Source: Mucilaginibacter sp.
GTDB lineage: Bacteria > Bacteroidota > Bacteroidia > Sphingobacteriales > Sphingobacteriaceae
Length of the DNA stretch: 64,000 bases
Assembly: GCF_025362475.1 (NCBI RefSeq)
Contig: NZ_JANYGH010000058.1
Span: forward strand, 310,001-374,000
Reading direction: 5' to 3'
The notes beneath the pieces were generated by a model. That model was not told where the DNA came from. It saw only the letters and a program-made list of their open reading frames with translations, and did not search any database. Positions 55,072 to 63,100 of this stretch are shown here, piece by piece. Within the stretch, counting starts at the first letter, position 1. Every line of letters starts with the position of its first letter. A program made the translations under genes and the position numbers.

Positions 55072-55219
55072 TACTATATTTCAAATGTACATTAATTGTT
55101 CTTTTTACAATAATTAATTTTTAGCCTGTAGAAGCCTAAAATTAGCTCAATGGAAAATCAATTTAAAACACTGACAATAGATGTAATTTATATAGTACTT
55201 TGTATTGCATAATACTATA
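55072..55219. promoter_or_regulatory. Candidate operator sites TATAGTA/TACTATA in a divergent intergenic region
   Basis: TACTATA occurs at 55072-55078 and 55213-55219 and its reverse complement TATAGTA at 55191-55197. The last two form an inverted repeat with a 15-base centre. The sites lie between the divergent GH127 gene and the small secreted protein gene. AT-rich words can occur by chance. Confidence 0.3.
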
Positions 55220-55258
55220 TAAAACATTTATCTTTATTTAAAATTTAATAATCAACAA

Positions 55259-55696
55259 ATGAAAACAGCATTCAACTTAAAAAAAACGCTTATCATCATC
55301 TTTTTGATGGTAGCCGGCACCACAGCAGGTTTTGCACAGTGCGACCAAACCGTGACCTTAACATCATCAAAAACAAGTCAGCTTGATGATCAGGGCAACA
55401 TTGACAGCAGGGATGAACACACGGTTATTACTATTTCTAAAACAGAAATAACCATTGTTCCCGGAGGTGAGGATCATAAGATGTCGGGACAAATCAGCTC
55501 AAAAACCTGCGACTGGAAAACGCCTTTTAAAGAAGGTAAAACAGTTATTAAAGCAAAACTTAGTGATGAAAATGGCGACCACGAAAAAAACGCCACTATA
55601 ACTATTACCGGTGCAGCGGGCAAAGTTACGCTTACGTTTGAAGCCGAGGAAAAGCCAGGAAAGAAGATCCAGGTAATAGCCGATAAATTTGAGTAG
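55259..55696 (+). CDS. Small secreted hypothetical protein
   Basis: 145 residues with signal peptide (ending TTAGFAQ) and a beta-rich mature part (CDQTVTLTSSKTSQLDDQGN, TVITISKTEITIVPGG, KVTLTFEAEE). Two Cys (in AQCDQ and KTCDW) could form a disulfide. I do not recognise a family. It is followed by its own terminator. Confidence 0.7.
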   Translation: MKTAFNLKKTLIIIFLMVAGTTAGFAQCDQTVTLTSSKTSQLDDQGNIDSRDEHTVITISKTEITIVPGGEDHKMSGQISSKTCDWKTPFKEGKTVIKAKLSDENGDHEKNATITITGAAGKVTLTFEAEEKPGKKIQVIADKFE

Positions 55697-55712
55697 CCTT
55701 AATAACTTCTTT

Positions 55713-55747
55713 GCGTGAGATGAATGCCTTTCACCTCACGCTTTTTT
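55713..55747 (+). terminator. Rho-independent terminator
   Basis: GCGTGAG/CTCACGC stem with a 15-nt loop, followed by TTTTTT, 16 bases past the upstream stop. Confidence 0.85.
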
Positions 55748-55937
55748 ATGGCAATATCTGCCCTCCTCTCCTAACAAGGCGCCGTCCGCATTCTGCCCAA
55801 ATCTCCATTTGAATCATTTATAAATTTGGCAAATCCGGCACATTTTCTTCACGGGTAAATTGAATGAAACTTAACCTATTGTTCATGATAAATTTTAATA
55901 GGGATTTTACTTTTACCGGCAGATAAAAACAACATCC

Positions 55938-56291
55938 ATGAAAAGAAAATTTTTAACAACTGCCTTGTTATCATTATGCTTTTTAACCTGTTTTGCTGCC
56001 TTTGCCGATTTCGCCGGCAAATGGGCGGGCATCCTCACCACAGACAATGGTGATCAATATCCACTGGTTTATAACTTTAAAATTGATGGCGATAAATTAA
56101 CCGGCACCGCACAAACACCTAAAGGCGAACTACCTATTGATGACGGTAAAATAAACGGCGATAAATTCACATTCACCGTAACGTTAGGCGATATGGAGAT
56201 TCCGCATAGCGGCAAGTTTTATGGCGACTCAATCGGGGTTGATATTGCGGTAAATGGAGCTAAGGCGCACACCACATTGAAAAGGAAATAG
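55938..56291 (+). CDS. Small secreted beta-barrel-like protein
   Basis: 117 residues; signal peptide (MKRKFLTTALLSLCFLTCFAAFA) and a repeated-strand pattern FAGKWAGILTTDNGDQYPLVYNFKIDGDKLTGTAQTPKGELPIDDGKINGDKFTFTV. This GxW...G(D)xLTGT...GxxxIxxGKIxGDxFxF pattern is common in small periplasmic Bacteroidota proteins. Function unknown. Confidence 0.75.
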   Translation: MKRKFLTTALLSLCFLTCFAAFADFAGKWAGILTTDNGDQYPLVYNFKIDGDKLTGTAQTPKGELPIDDGKINGDKFTFTVTLGDMEIPHSGKFYGDSIGVDIAVNGAKAHTTLKRK

Positions 56292-56494
56292 GCAATTTAT
56301 AAAAATCCTTTACATGGGCTTTTATAGTTTTTTTTCTGCACGTAACGTTTGTTTACCGCTGTGTAATCGAGAAATTAATAACACATTTCCAGCAATCGGT
56401 AGGTATTAACTTCGTCTTAATAGCTTTTTATATAAACCTAAGAGTTATTATTATTGTGATATATTTATGGCATCTTAAAACATATCACAACTAA

Positions 56495-56968
56495 ATGAAA
56501 AAAATTCTGCCTGTATTATTACTTATTACGATCTTATTTTCTTGTAAAAAAAATCAGGGACCACAACCGGCAACTACTAATCCAAATGCCACACTATTAG
56601 TAGGAAAATGGGTTTATACCCAGGATACTGTAAAAGTATACGAAAACGGAGTAGTAACCGGCATTTTTACCGACGGCGGAGGTGTTAAATTTGACGGAAC
56701 CTTCTTTGAACAATTTGATAAAAATGGAGGGGGACTAACTCAAGGGCCTACTGATTTCGCATCTAAATATACTTACACAATAGACGGCAATATTATCACA
56801 GCCATTCATCAGAAACAGGTTATACAAGGGTATACAACAGCAGCGGTAACCAAGACTTATACTATAAAATTCATTAGCTCATCTAAAATGGTGCTTTATA
56901 ACGAAAACTTCACACCTCCTGGTGCTACCGACAAAATAACCGAAATATCGTACTTTATAAAAGAATAA
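56495..56968 (+). CDS. Small lipocalin-like lipoprotein
   Basis: 157 residues with a lipoprotein signal (LLITILFSCKK, acylated Cys at 17) and a short beta-barrel-like mature part beginning LLVGKWVYTQDTVKVYENG. The G(K)W start and later SSKMVLYNE are typical of the lipocalin-like domain in Bacteroidota lipoproteins. Ligand unknown. Confidence 0.75.
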   Translation: MKKILPVLLLITILFSCKKNQGPQPATTNPNATLLVGKWVYTQDTVKVYENGVVTGIFTDGGGVKFDGTFFEQFDKNGGGLTQGPTDFASKYTYTIDGNIITAIHQKQVIQGYTTAAVTKTYTIKFISSSKMVLYNENFTPPGATDKITEISYFIKE

Positions 56969-57192
56969 CACATTCAACCTTATTATTCTGTTCAACTTGG
57001 GATAGACCTCCCGCAAAGAAATATTCTTATTTATAATTAGAAGTGTAAATGGCGAGCATAATAATGCTCTCCATTTGCATTGCTAACATTTCTTGTTACC
57101 CAATAGCGAAACACTACTACCTTATAAAGTGAAATTAAACTCACTGTGCTTTATTGAAGCGCAATTACACATTTTTTAAACTAACTTAAAGG

Positions 57193-57200
57193 TATATTTG
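57193..57200 (+). promoter_or_regulatory. -7 element TATATTTG
   Basis: Exact match to TAnnTTTG, 11 bases before the ATG at 57211. I see no good -33 TTTG at the expected distance, so the promoter is only partly supported. Confidence 0.4.
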
Positions 57201-57210
57201 TCTAACTATT

Positions 57211-57831
57211 ATGCTCATTAAAATATACCCCGAAAACCCGAACCCCAAAGCAATAGAACAGGTTGTGGATGTGTTGCGCAAAGGCGGCCTGATCATTTAT
57301 CCTACCGATACTATTTACGGTTTAGGTTGCGATATTACCAATCATAGAGCCATAGAAGCTATCTGCAAGATCAGGAATATTAAACCCGAAAAAGCTAATT
57401 TTTCCTTTATCTGTTATGATCTGAGTCACATATCTGATTATATCAAACCAATAGATAATACCACCTTCCGGGTGCTTAAAAAAGCGTTGCCGGGGCCGTT
57501 CACTTTTATATTTAATGCCAGCCACATGGTGCCAAAGCTTTTGAGCTCCAACAAAAAAACGGTTGGTATCAGGGTGCCCGATAATAATATAGCCCGCGAA
57601 ATTGTACGTGTTTTGGGCAATCCCATACTTTCAACCTCTATAAAAGACGACGATGAAATTATGGAATATGCTACCGACCCGGAACTGATCCACGAGAAAT
57701 ACGAAGACCTGGTTGATATAGTGATTGACGGCGGCTATGGCGATAACGTGGCATCAACCGTAGTAGACTGCACAGCCGGCGACTTTGAAATTATCCGTGA
57801 AGGTAAAGGTGATTTGGAGATGTATTTGTAG
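57211..57831 (+). CDS. Sua5/YciO/YrdC family protein
   Basis: 206 residues of the YrdC-like fold: KGGLIIYPTDTIYGLGCDITNHRAIEAICKIRNIKPEKANFSFICYD, LPGPFTFIF, KKTVGIRVPDN and ILSTSIK. YrdC/Sua5 proteins make threonylcarbamoyl-AMP for tRNA t6A. The short length without the C-terminal Sua5 domain and the KPEKANFSF segment (KRxxxKP..LL in TsaC) are closer to the YciO branch, whose role is unclear. Single gene with its own promoter element. Confidence 0.87.
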   Translation: MLIKIYPENPNPKAIEQVVDVLRKGGLIIYPTDTIYGLGCDITNHRAIEAICKIRNIKPEKANFSFICYDLSHISDYIKPIDNTTFRVLKKALPGPFTFIFNASHMVPKLLSSNKKTVGIRVPDNNIAREIVRVLGNPILSTSIKDDDEIMEYATDPELIHEKYEDLVDIVIDGGYGDNVASTVVDCTAGDFEIIREGKGDLEMYL

Positions 57832-57916
57832 TAAAAGATGTCTCATTACGAAGAACGAAGAAAATGTAAGCAATTGATTACTATTGAGTACTTATACCGT
57901 TTTTTTTAAAATTTTT

Positions 57917-58007
57917 GTCATCCTGAACGCAGTGAAGGATCTATTATTCACCATGCTTCTTCGCCCTGTAAATCTGCGAATAGATCCTTCACTGCGTTCA
58001 GGATGAC
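57917..58007. repeat. Dispersed 91-bp hairpin repeat, copy C (inverted relative to A)
   Basis: Arms GTCATCCTGAACGCAGTGAA and TTCACTGCGTTCAGGATGAC are exact inverted repeats. The core reads CCATGCTTCTTCGCCCTGTA, the reverse complement of the core in copies A and B. It is 91 bases long like copy A, and lies between the Sua5/YciO gene and the end of trpA. Confidence 0.88.
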
Positions 58008-58079
58008 AAACTTTTTAAAACATCTATTCTCCTTCAGAGTCAGGGAGTTTTATACCTCCTGCAATGCCATTTTTATAAT

Positions 58080-58850
58080 TTACGGCCTTATCGATTTTAT
58101 AAATCCCGGAATCTTTTCCATATAATTCTCTTCTTCCAGCAATTTTACAAACTTGCTGCCCACAATGGCACCGTTTGCGTAAGTGCAGGCTTGTTTAAAG
58201 GTGTTATTGTCTGATATCCCGAAGCCAATTATTGTTGGATTTTTTAACTCCATAGCTTTAATACGTTTGTAGTAATCCTCAATGCTATTGGTAAGCTGCA
58301 AACTACCGCCGGTTATAGATGAGGAAGATAAAAGGTAAATGAAGCTATTGCTCAATTCATCAATCTTGCGGATACGATCTTCGGATGTTTGAGGTGTAAC
58401 CAGGAATATATTGCTCAGGTTATTATCAATAAAATAACTGGAATACATTTGCTCATATTCGTACATAGGCAAATCCGGAACTATAATACCATCAACACCC
58501 AGTTCGGCTGCTTTTTTGCAGAAACGTTCGATACCGTATTGTACTATAGGGTTAAAATACCCCATCAGCAGGATAGGGATTGTTACCCTTTTTCGCAGCT
58601 CGGTTAGTTCCTCAAATAACATATTTAAGGTCATTCCGTTTTCTAAGGCCCGTTCAGAACTATGCTGAATGGTGGGTCCGTCGGCAACAGGATCAGAATA
58701 TGGAAAACCTATTTCCAGGAAATCAGCTCCGGCTTTTTCCAACGCCGCGGCAATATCAACTGTGGTATTTATTGCAGGATACCCGGCTGTAAAGTAGATG
58801 GATAACAGGTTATCCTTTTTTGATGTGAAAAGCTGGTTTAAGCGGTTCAT
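58080..58850 (-). CDS. trpA: Tryptophan synthase alpha subunit
   Basis: 256 residues, full length. Catalytic Glu46 in FLEIGFPYSDPVADGP and Asp57 in the same motif are present, with the substrate loop FLVTPQTSEDRI and SSSSITGG. It cleaves indole-3-glycerol phosphate and passes indole to TrpB, which is encoded 9 bases upstream. It is the last gene of the partial trp operon. Confidence 0.96.
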   Translation of the reverse strand: MNRLNQLFTSKKDNLLSIYFTAGYPAINTTVDIAAALEKAGADFLEIGFPYSDPVADGPTIQHSSERALENGMTLNMLFEELTELRKRVTIPILLMGYFNPIVQYGIERFCKKAAELGVDGIIVPDLPMYEYEQMYSSYFIDNNLSNIFLVTPQTSEDRIRKIDELSNSFIYLLSSSSITGGSLQLTNSIEDYYKRIKAMELKNPTIIGFGISDNNTFKQACTYANGAIVGSKFVKLLEEENYMEKIPGFIKSIRP

Positions 58851-58859
58851 TATATCGAA

Positions 58860-60668
58860 CTAAAAATTAAAATATTTTATATATGTATCCAGATCCTTAT
58901 CTCCTCTGCCCGAAATACAGATCACTACCGTATCATCGGACTTAAATGTCATTTTCTCCAGCTGCGCCAATGCGTGTGCTGTTTCAATTGCCGGTATAAT
59001 GCCTTCCATTTGTGAACACAGTAAACCTGCCTGCAAAGCTTCGTCATCGGTAATGCTGGTATATTGCGCGCGGTTTATCTTATACAAATGCGCATGCTGC
59101 GGACCAATACCAGGATAATCTAACCCTGCCGAAATAGAATATGGCTCTACAACCTGCCCGTCCGGCGTTTGCATTAGTATGGTACGGCTGCCATGTAATA
59201 CTCCTTCATGGCCCAAAAAGGTTGTTGCTGCCGAGTGGCCGCTATCAACACCTTTACCTGCTGCTTCAACAGCAATCAGTTTTACCTGCTCATCATCTAA
59301 AAAATGGTAAAACATCCCCATTGCATTACTGCCACCGCCCACGCAGGCCATCACATATTCCGGGAGCTCTTTACCAGTTTGTTCAAGTAACTGTTTTTTT
59401 GTTTCTTCGGATATAACCGATTGAAAACGGGCCACCATATCGGGATATGGGTAAGGACCAACAACCGACCCAATGATGTAATGCGTATCAACCGGGTTAG
59501 CAATCCAATCGCGCATGGCTTCGTTTGTAGCATCCTTAAGTGTTTTACTGCCAGATGAAGCCGGTTTTACCGTAGCACCCAACATTTTCATGCGCGATAC
59601 ATTAGGAGCCTGGCGGGCCATGTCGATCTCGCCCATATAAACAACACACTCTATACCCATCAGGGCACAAACTGTGGCTGTAGCTACACCATGCTGCCCG
59701 GCACCGGTTTCGGCAATGATGCGTTTTTTACCCAGGCGTTTAGCCAGTAAAATCTGCCCTATGGCATTATTGATCTTATGCGAACCTGTGTGATTCAGGT
59801 CCTCGCGCTTAAAAAATATACTGGCACCGTACTTTTCAGAATATCTTTTAGCATGATATAAAGGCGAAGGCCGGCCCACATAATTTTTCAGCAGGTCGTT
59901 AAATTCAGCTTTGAAACCGGCATCGTTAATGATGCTGAGGTATTGCTGTCTTAGTTCCTCCACGTTTGGGTACAGCATTTCGGGGATGTAGGCGCCGCCA
60001 AAATCGCCGTAATAACCATGTTCGTTAACTCCGTACTTCATTGGTAATATTTTGTTTCTGATAATATCAAATGCTTGTTTTAGCTTGCTGATGTCTTTTA
60101 CACCAGGCGCCGTTTCAAAACGACTATTCAGATCAACCCCATAAAATTGCGGGTGATCAATTTTTTTTATTTCATCCATGTTATCCAAACTGACGCCGCC
60201 CGATAAAAAAAATGGGACAGCCAGTTTGTAATTATTCAACATATCCCAGTTAAATGTTTTACCCGAACCACCATAAGCAGCGGTTTTGGTATCGAACAGA
60301 AAATAATCAACTTTGTTCTCATAAGCTGTAAGTTGGTCGAAATTAAAATCATCATTCAACCCAAAAGCTTTAAAAACAGTAACCCTATTCCTGAAACTGT
60401 TGCTAAACTCCGCACTTTCATCGCCATGCAACTGGATCACATCAAAAGCATATTTATCTATCAATGAGTTTATAGTCTCCGCACTTTCATTTACAAAAAC
60501 TGCAGTTTTCCGGATGTTCGCGGGCAAAGCTTTCAATACATCCCCAGGTAGCTCAGCAACGTATCTTGGCGAAAGGCCGTAACATATAAAGCCTACGTAA
60601 TCCGGCCCTAAGGCTGCTACGGCTTTTATATTTTCCGGATCTCTTAAACCACAAACTTTTATTTTCAT
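58860..60668 (-). CDS. trpF-trpB: Fused phosphoribosylanthranilate isomerase - tryptophan synthase beta
   Basis: 602 residues in one open frame. Residues 1-207 are TrpF (KVCGLRDPENIKAVA with Cys6, VIQLHGDES, FLFDTKTAAYGGSGKTFNW with Asp126, FFLSGGV). Residues 210-602 are TrpB: YGDFGGAYIPEMLYPNV, PLP Lys298 in LNHTGSHKIN, GGGSNAMGMF and CISGRGDKDLD. The junction is only NKILPMKYG, so no linker exists; ATG at 60041 (Met210) is the usual TrpB start and may also be used alone. The two enzymes are normally separate. No stop codon separates them here. Confidence 0.93.
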   Translation of the reverse strand: MKIKVCGLRDPENIKAVAALGPDYVGFICYGLSPRYVAELPGDVLKALPANIRKTAVFVNESAETINSLIDKYAFDVIQLHGDESAEFSNSFRNRVTVFKAFGLNDDFNFDQLTAYENKVDYFLFDTKTAAYGGSGKTFNWDMLNNYKLAVPFFLSGGVSLDNMDEIKKIDHPQFYGVDLNSRFETAPGVKDISKLKQAFDIIRNKILPMKYGVNEHGYYGDFGGAYIPEMLYPNVEELRQQYLSIINDAGFKAEFNDLLKNYVGRPSPLYHAKRYSEKYGASIFFKREDLNHTGSHKINNAIGQILLAKRLGKKRIIAETGAGQHGVATATVCALMGIECVVYMGEIDMARQAPNVSRMKMLGATVKPASSGSKTLKDATNEAMRDWIANPVDTHYIIGSVVGPYPYPDMVARFQSVISEETKKQLLEQTGKELPEYVMACVGGGSNAMGMFYHFLDDEQVKLIAVEAAGKGVDSGHSAATTFLGHEGVLHGSRTILMQTPDGQVVEPYSISAGLDYPGIGPQHAHLYKINRAQYTSITDDEALQAGLLCSQMEGIIPAIETAHALAQLEKMTFKSDDTVVICISGRGDKDLDTYIKYFNF

Positions 60669-60670
60669 GC

Positions 60671-61660
60671 TTAGTTCTGCAATAAAAGATTAAAACTATT
60701 AAGGGCCTTTTTAGTTAACAAAGCTTCTTCAGCCTCATAAAAACAATCGGCAAAAGTTTTTTCGGGGCAGATGGTTTTTATGGCCAGTGCAGCGTTTGAA
60801 AGCACTACATTATTTTGTGCCGTGGTTCCGTTGGCATGAAGCACACTGCTAAATATCGCAGCTGATGCGCTTACTGTATCTCCACCGGCTATATCAGCGG
60901 GATTCAATTTTTCGAACCCTAAACTTTCAACACTATTTATCTTTTCACCTTCGGCAGAAAATGTTTTAAAATCGCAGGTGAGCGAAACTTCATCATAACC
61001 TTCCAAAGCATTTACTATAGTGTATTTAATGCTTGATTTTTGGTAAAGATAAGCATATACCCGCGCCAGCTCCAGGTTAAACACACCCACCAGTTGATTT
61101 TCTGGCTTTGCGGGGTTAACAAGGGGACCAAGCATATTAAAAAAGGTTTTTACAGCCAATTCTTTGCGGATGGGAGCCACAGTTTTCATAGCGGGGTGAA
61201 ATAACGGTGCATGCAAAAAACAAATATTTGCCTTATCAATTCCTCTTTTCAGCTTATTGGCATCATTGGTAAACTGGTAGCCTAAATACTCCATCACGTT
61301 TGATGATCCGCACCCCGATGATACGCCATAGTTACCGTGTTTGGCCACTTTGTAACCCGCGCCGGCAACCACAAATGAAGCCAGTGTGGAGATATTGAAC
61401 GTATCCTTTCCATCGCCACCTGTGCCGCAAAGATCTATCAGTTCTCCTGTTTCCAGATCAATTGGCAGGCAAAGCTCCAGCATGGCGTCCCGGAAACCTT
61501 CCAGCTCATTTACGGTAATACTGCGCATGCAATAGGCCGTCATAAAAGCTGCCATTTGCGAGTTGTTGTACTTGCCCTGCGCAATGTTCATCAAAATAAC
61601 TTTCGACTGCTCCCTGCTGAAGGTTTTGTGTTCAAAAAGATGATTAAGTATCTGTTTCAT
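60671..61660 (-). CDS. trpD: Anthranilate phosphoribosyltransferase
   Basis: 329 residues with the PRPP/anthranilate motifs CGTGGDGKDTFNIST (79-92), GNYGVSSGCGSSNVMEYLG and the HPAMKTVAPIRKELAVKTFFNMLGPLVNP segment. It transfers the phosphoribosyl group to anthranilate. It is the first structural gene after the leader/attenuator, 2 bases before trpF-trpB. trpE, trpG and trpC are absent from this operon. Confidence 0.95.
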   Translation of the reverse strand: MKQILNHLFEHKTFSREQSKVILMNIAQGKYNNSQMAAFMTAYCMRSITVNELEGFRDAMLELCLPIDLETGELIDLCGTGGDGKDTFNISTLASFVVAGAGYKVAKHGNYGVSSGCGSSNVMEYLGYQFTNDANKLKRGIDKANICFLHAPLFHPAMKTVAPIRKELAVKTFFNMLGPLVNPAKPENQLVGVFNLELARVYAYLYQKSSIKYTIVNALEGYDEVSLTCDFKTFSAEGEKINSVESLGFEKLNPADIAGGDTVSASAAIFSSVLHANGTTAQNNVVLSNAALAIKTICPEKTFADCFYEAEEALLTKKALNSFNLLLQN

Positions 61661-61758
61661 ATGCTCGCCCCCGCCCTCCCAAAAGGAGGATTTTTTGATT
61701 TACGTTATTTATTATTTGCCCCGGTTTATCGCTCCCCCTTCAGGAGCCCGTGAGGCAT

Positions 61759-61787
61759 AAAAAAAGGGTTACCGTATGGCAACCCTT
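61759..61787 (-). terminator. trp attenuator (Rho-independent terminator)
   Basis: On the minus strand the RNA reads AAGGGTTGCC-AUAC-GGUAACCCUU followed by seven U (stem 61764-61773 with 61778-61787). It sits 46 bases after the stop of the Trp-rich leader peptide. Between them GGCAATTC can pair with GGGTTGCC, the left half of the terminator, which gives an antiterminator. Confidence 0.85.
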
Positions 61788-61832
61788 CTGAATATTGTGT
61801 TTAAAAAACAAAAAAACGGAATTGCCTCACGA

Positions 61833-61880
61833 TTACTCGTTAAGCCACCACCAATTGTTATTTAATGCGTTCATTTTCAT
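61833..61880 (-). CDS. trpL: trp leader peptide with three consecutive Trp codons
   Basis: Fifteen codons reading MKMNALNNNWWWLNE then TAA. Three TGG codons in a row are not expected by chance in a short frame 220 bases before trpD and 46 bases before a terminator. Ribosome stalling at these codons when charged tRNA-Trp is low would favour the antiterminator. A second in-frame ATG at 61874 may be the actual start. Confidence 0.85.
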   Translation of the reverse strand: MKMNALNNNWWWLNE

Positions 61881-61888
61881 TTACGCCA

Positions 61889-61919
61889 CAAATATGGAAA
61901 TAGTTTTTATAAAAACAAA
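61889..61919 (-). promoter_or_regulatory. trp operon promoter
   Basis: Minus strand: TTTG (61916-61919), 19-base spacer, CATATTTG (61889-61896), differing from TTTG-N19-TAnnTTTG at one position. The start site would fall a few bases before the leader ATG. Confidence 0.7.
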
Positions 61920-62050
61920 CAGATTGATAAATTTACAGAGAAGCAATTATTGAATTACTGAATTATCGATTTACTGAATTGGCAAAGGCGGCCCCCTTTC
62001 GTTATAAAAATCAATAATTCACTAAATCACTAATTCATTAATTAAAAAAA

Positions 62051-62992
62051 ATGGCTATACAAACGCAAAAAATAAACCCCGAAGATGACCTTGGCTTTGG
62101 TACGCAGCCAGTTGTTAAAAGCCAGCCGGTTATTAATAAGGATGGTTCTATTAATGTAAAACGTACCGGGCTGCCATTTTTTAATACCTCAAATAACTAC
62201 CACGCGCTTATTACCATGAGCTGGAGTAAGTTTTGGGCAATAGTTTTAAGCGGTTATTTAACAGCCAATATTATTTTCGCCTTCATTTATGTTTCGATTG
62301 GCCCGGACGTGCTTGATGGCAAAAGTGGTAATACCAGTTTTGACCACTTTATGGATGCCTTCTTTTTTTCGGCGCAAACCATTTCAACAGTGGGTTACGG
62401 ACATATAAGCCCCAGGGGGATGGCTGCAAATAGTGTAGCCGCATTTGAATCGATGATGGGTTTGCTGGCTTTTGCCCTGGCAACTGGCTTACTTTACGGG
62501 CGCTTCTCCAGGCCATCGGCTAAAATACTGTATAGCGATAAGGTGCTGATTGCCCCATATCGTGAAAATGGCCGCGGATTAATGTTCCGCCTGGCTAATA
62601 TGCGCCGCAATATTTTGATCGACCTGGAAATGGAGGTTGTATTTAGCTATAACGATGAAGTTAATGGTAAAGTGATTCGTAAATTTTTCCAGCTGGAACT
62701 GGAACGTAAGTCTGTAAGCATTTTAACCCTTAACTGGACGGTGGTACACCCGCTTGACGATAACAGCCCGCTAAAAGACATTACCCCCGAAGAACTGGAA
62801 AGAACCCAGGCAGGGCTATCCGTTATTTTAAAAACATTTGATGATACTTTCTCCCAAACGGTTCACTCGCGCACATCTTATCAGTATGATGATATTATAT
62901 GGGGTGCCAAATTTAAACCAGCCTTTCAGCGTAATGAAGAAGGACGGGTGGTGCTGGATCTGAGCACAATTAGTGACTATGAGCTGGTTTAG
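62051..62992 (+). CDS. Inward-rectifier-type potassium channel (KirBac)
   Basis: 313 residues. Slide helix region, first membrane helix about 60-83, pore helix and selectivity filter STVGYGHISPRG (TVGYG at 113-117), second helix about 126-150 (FESMMGLLAFALATGLLYGRFSRPS), then the cytoplasmic Ig-like Kir domain (ILYSDKVLIAPYRENGRGLMFRLANMRRN, LTWTVVHPLD-like NWTVVHPLDDNSPL). Same length and order as KirBac channels. It conducts K+ and is gated by the cytoplasmic domain. Monocistronic in this window. Confidence 0.94.
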   Translation: MAIQTQKINPEDDLGFGTQPVVKSQPVINKDGSINVKRTGLPFFNTSNNYHALITMSWSKFWAIVLSGYLTANIIFAFIYVSIGPDVLDGKSGNTSFDHFMDAFFFSAQTISTVGYGHISPRGMAANSVAAFESMMGLLAFALATGLLYGRFSRPSAKILYSDKVLIAPYRENGRGLMFRLANMRRNILIDLEMEVVFSYNDEVNGKVIRKFFQLELERKSVSILTLNWTVVHPLDDNSPLKDITPEELERTQAGLSVILKTFDDTFSQTVHSRTSYQYDDIIWGAKFKPAFQRNEEGRVVLDLSTISDYELV

Positions 62993-63016
62993 CAGCTTGT
63001 TGGCGCTTATATTTTT

Positions 63017-63091
63017 CTGAACCGATATTTATCGAATTTGTAGAATTACACGAATTTTAACATTCTGCAAATTCAATAAATTCCGGTTCAG
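63017..63091. repeat. Inverted repeat with CTGAACCG/CGGTTCAG ends
   Basis: A 75-base imperfect hairpin (CTGAACCGATATTTATCGAA pairs with TTCAATAAATTCCGGTTCAG) lies between the ends of the convergent KirBac and SDR genes. It can serve as a terminator structure though no T run follows. The left end TTTTTCTGAACCG also opens the repeat at 20757. Confidence 0.75.
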
Positions 63092-63100
63092 ACACATGAA

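Larger units (their letters stand above)
61661..62050. other. trp leader region and KirBac upstream region
   Basis: Minus-strand half (61661-61919) holds promoter, leader peptide, attenuator and about 100 bases of 5' leader ending in GC-rich CCTCC/GGGAGG stretches. The right half (61940-62050) contains facing AT-rich repeats (TGAATTACTGAATTAT and ATTCACTAAATCACTAATTC) before the KirBac gene. Confidence 0.7.
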
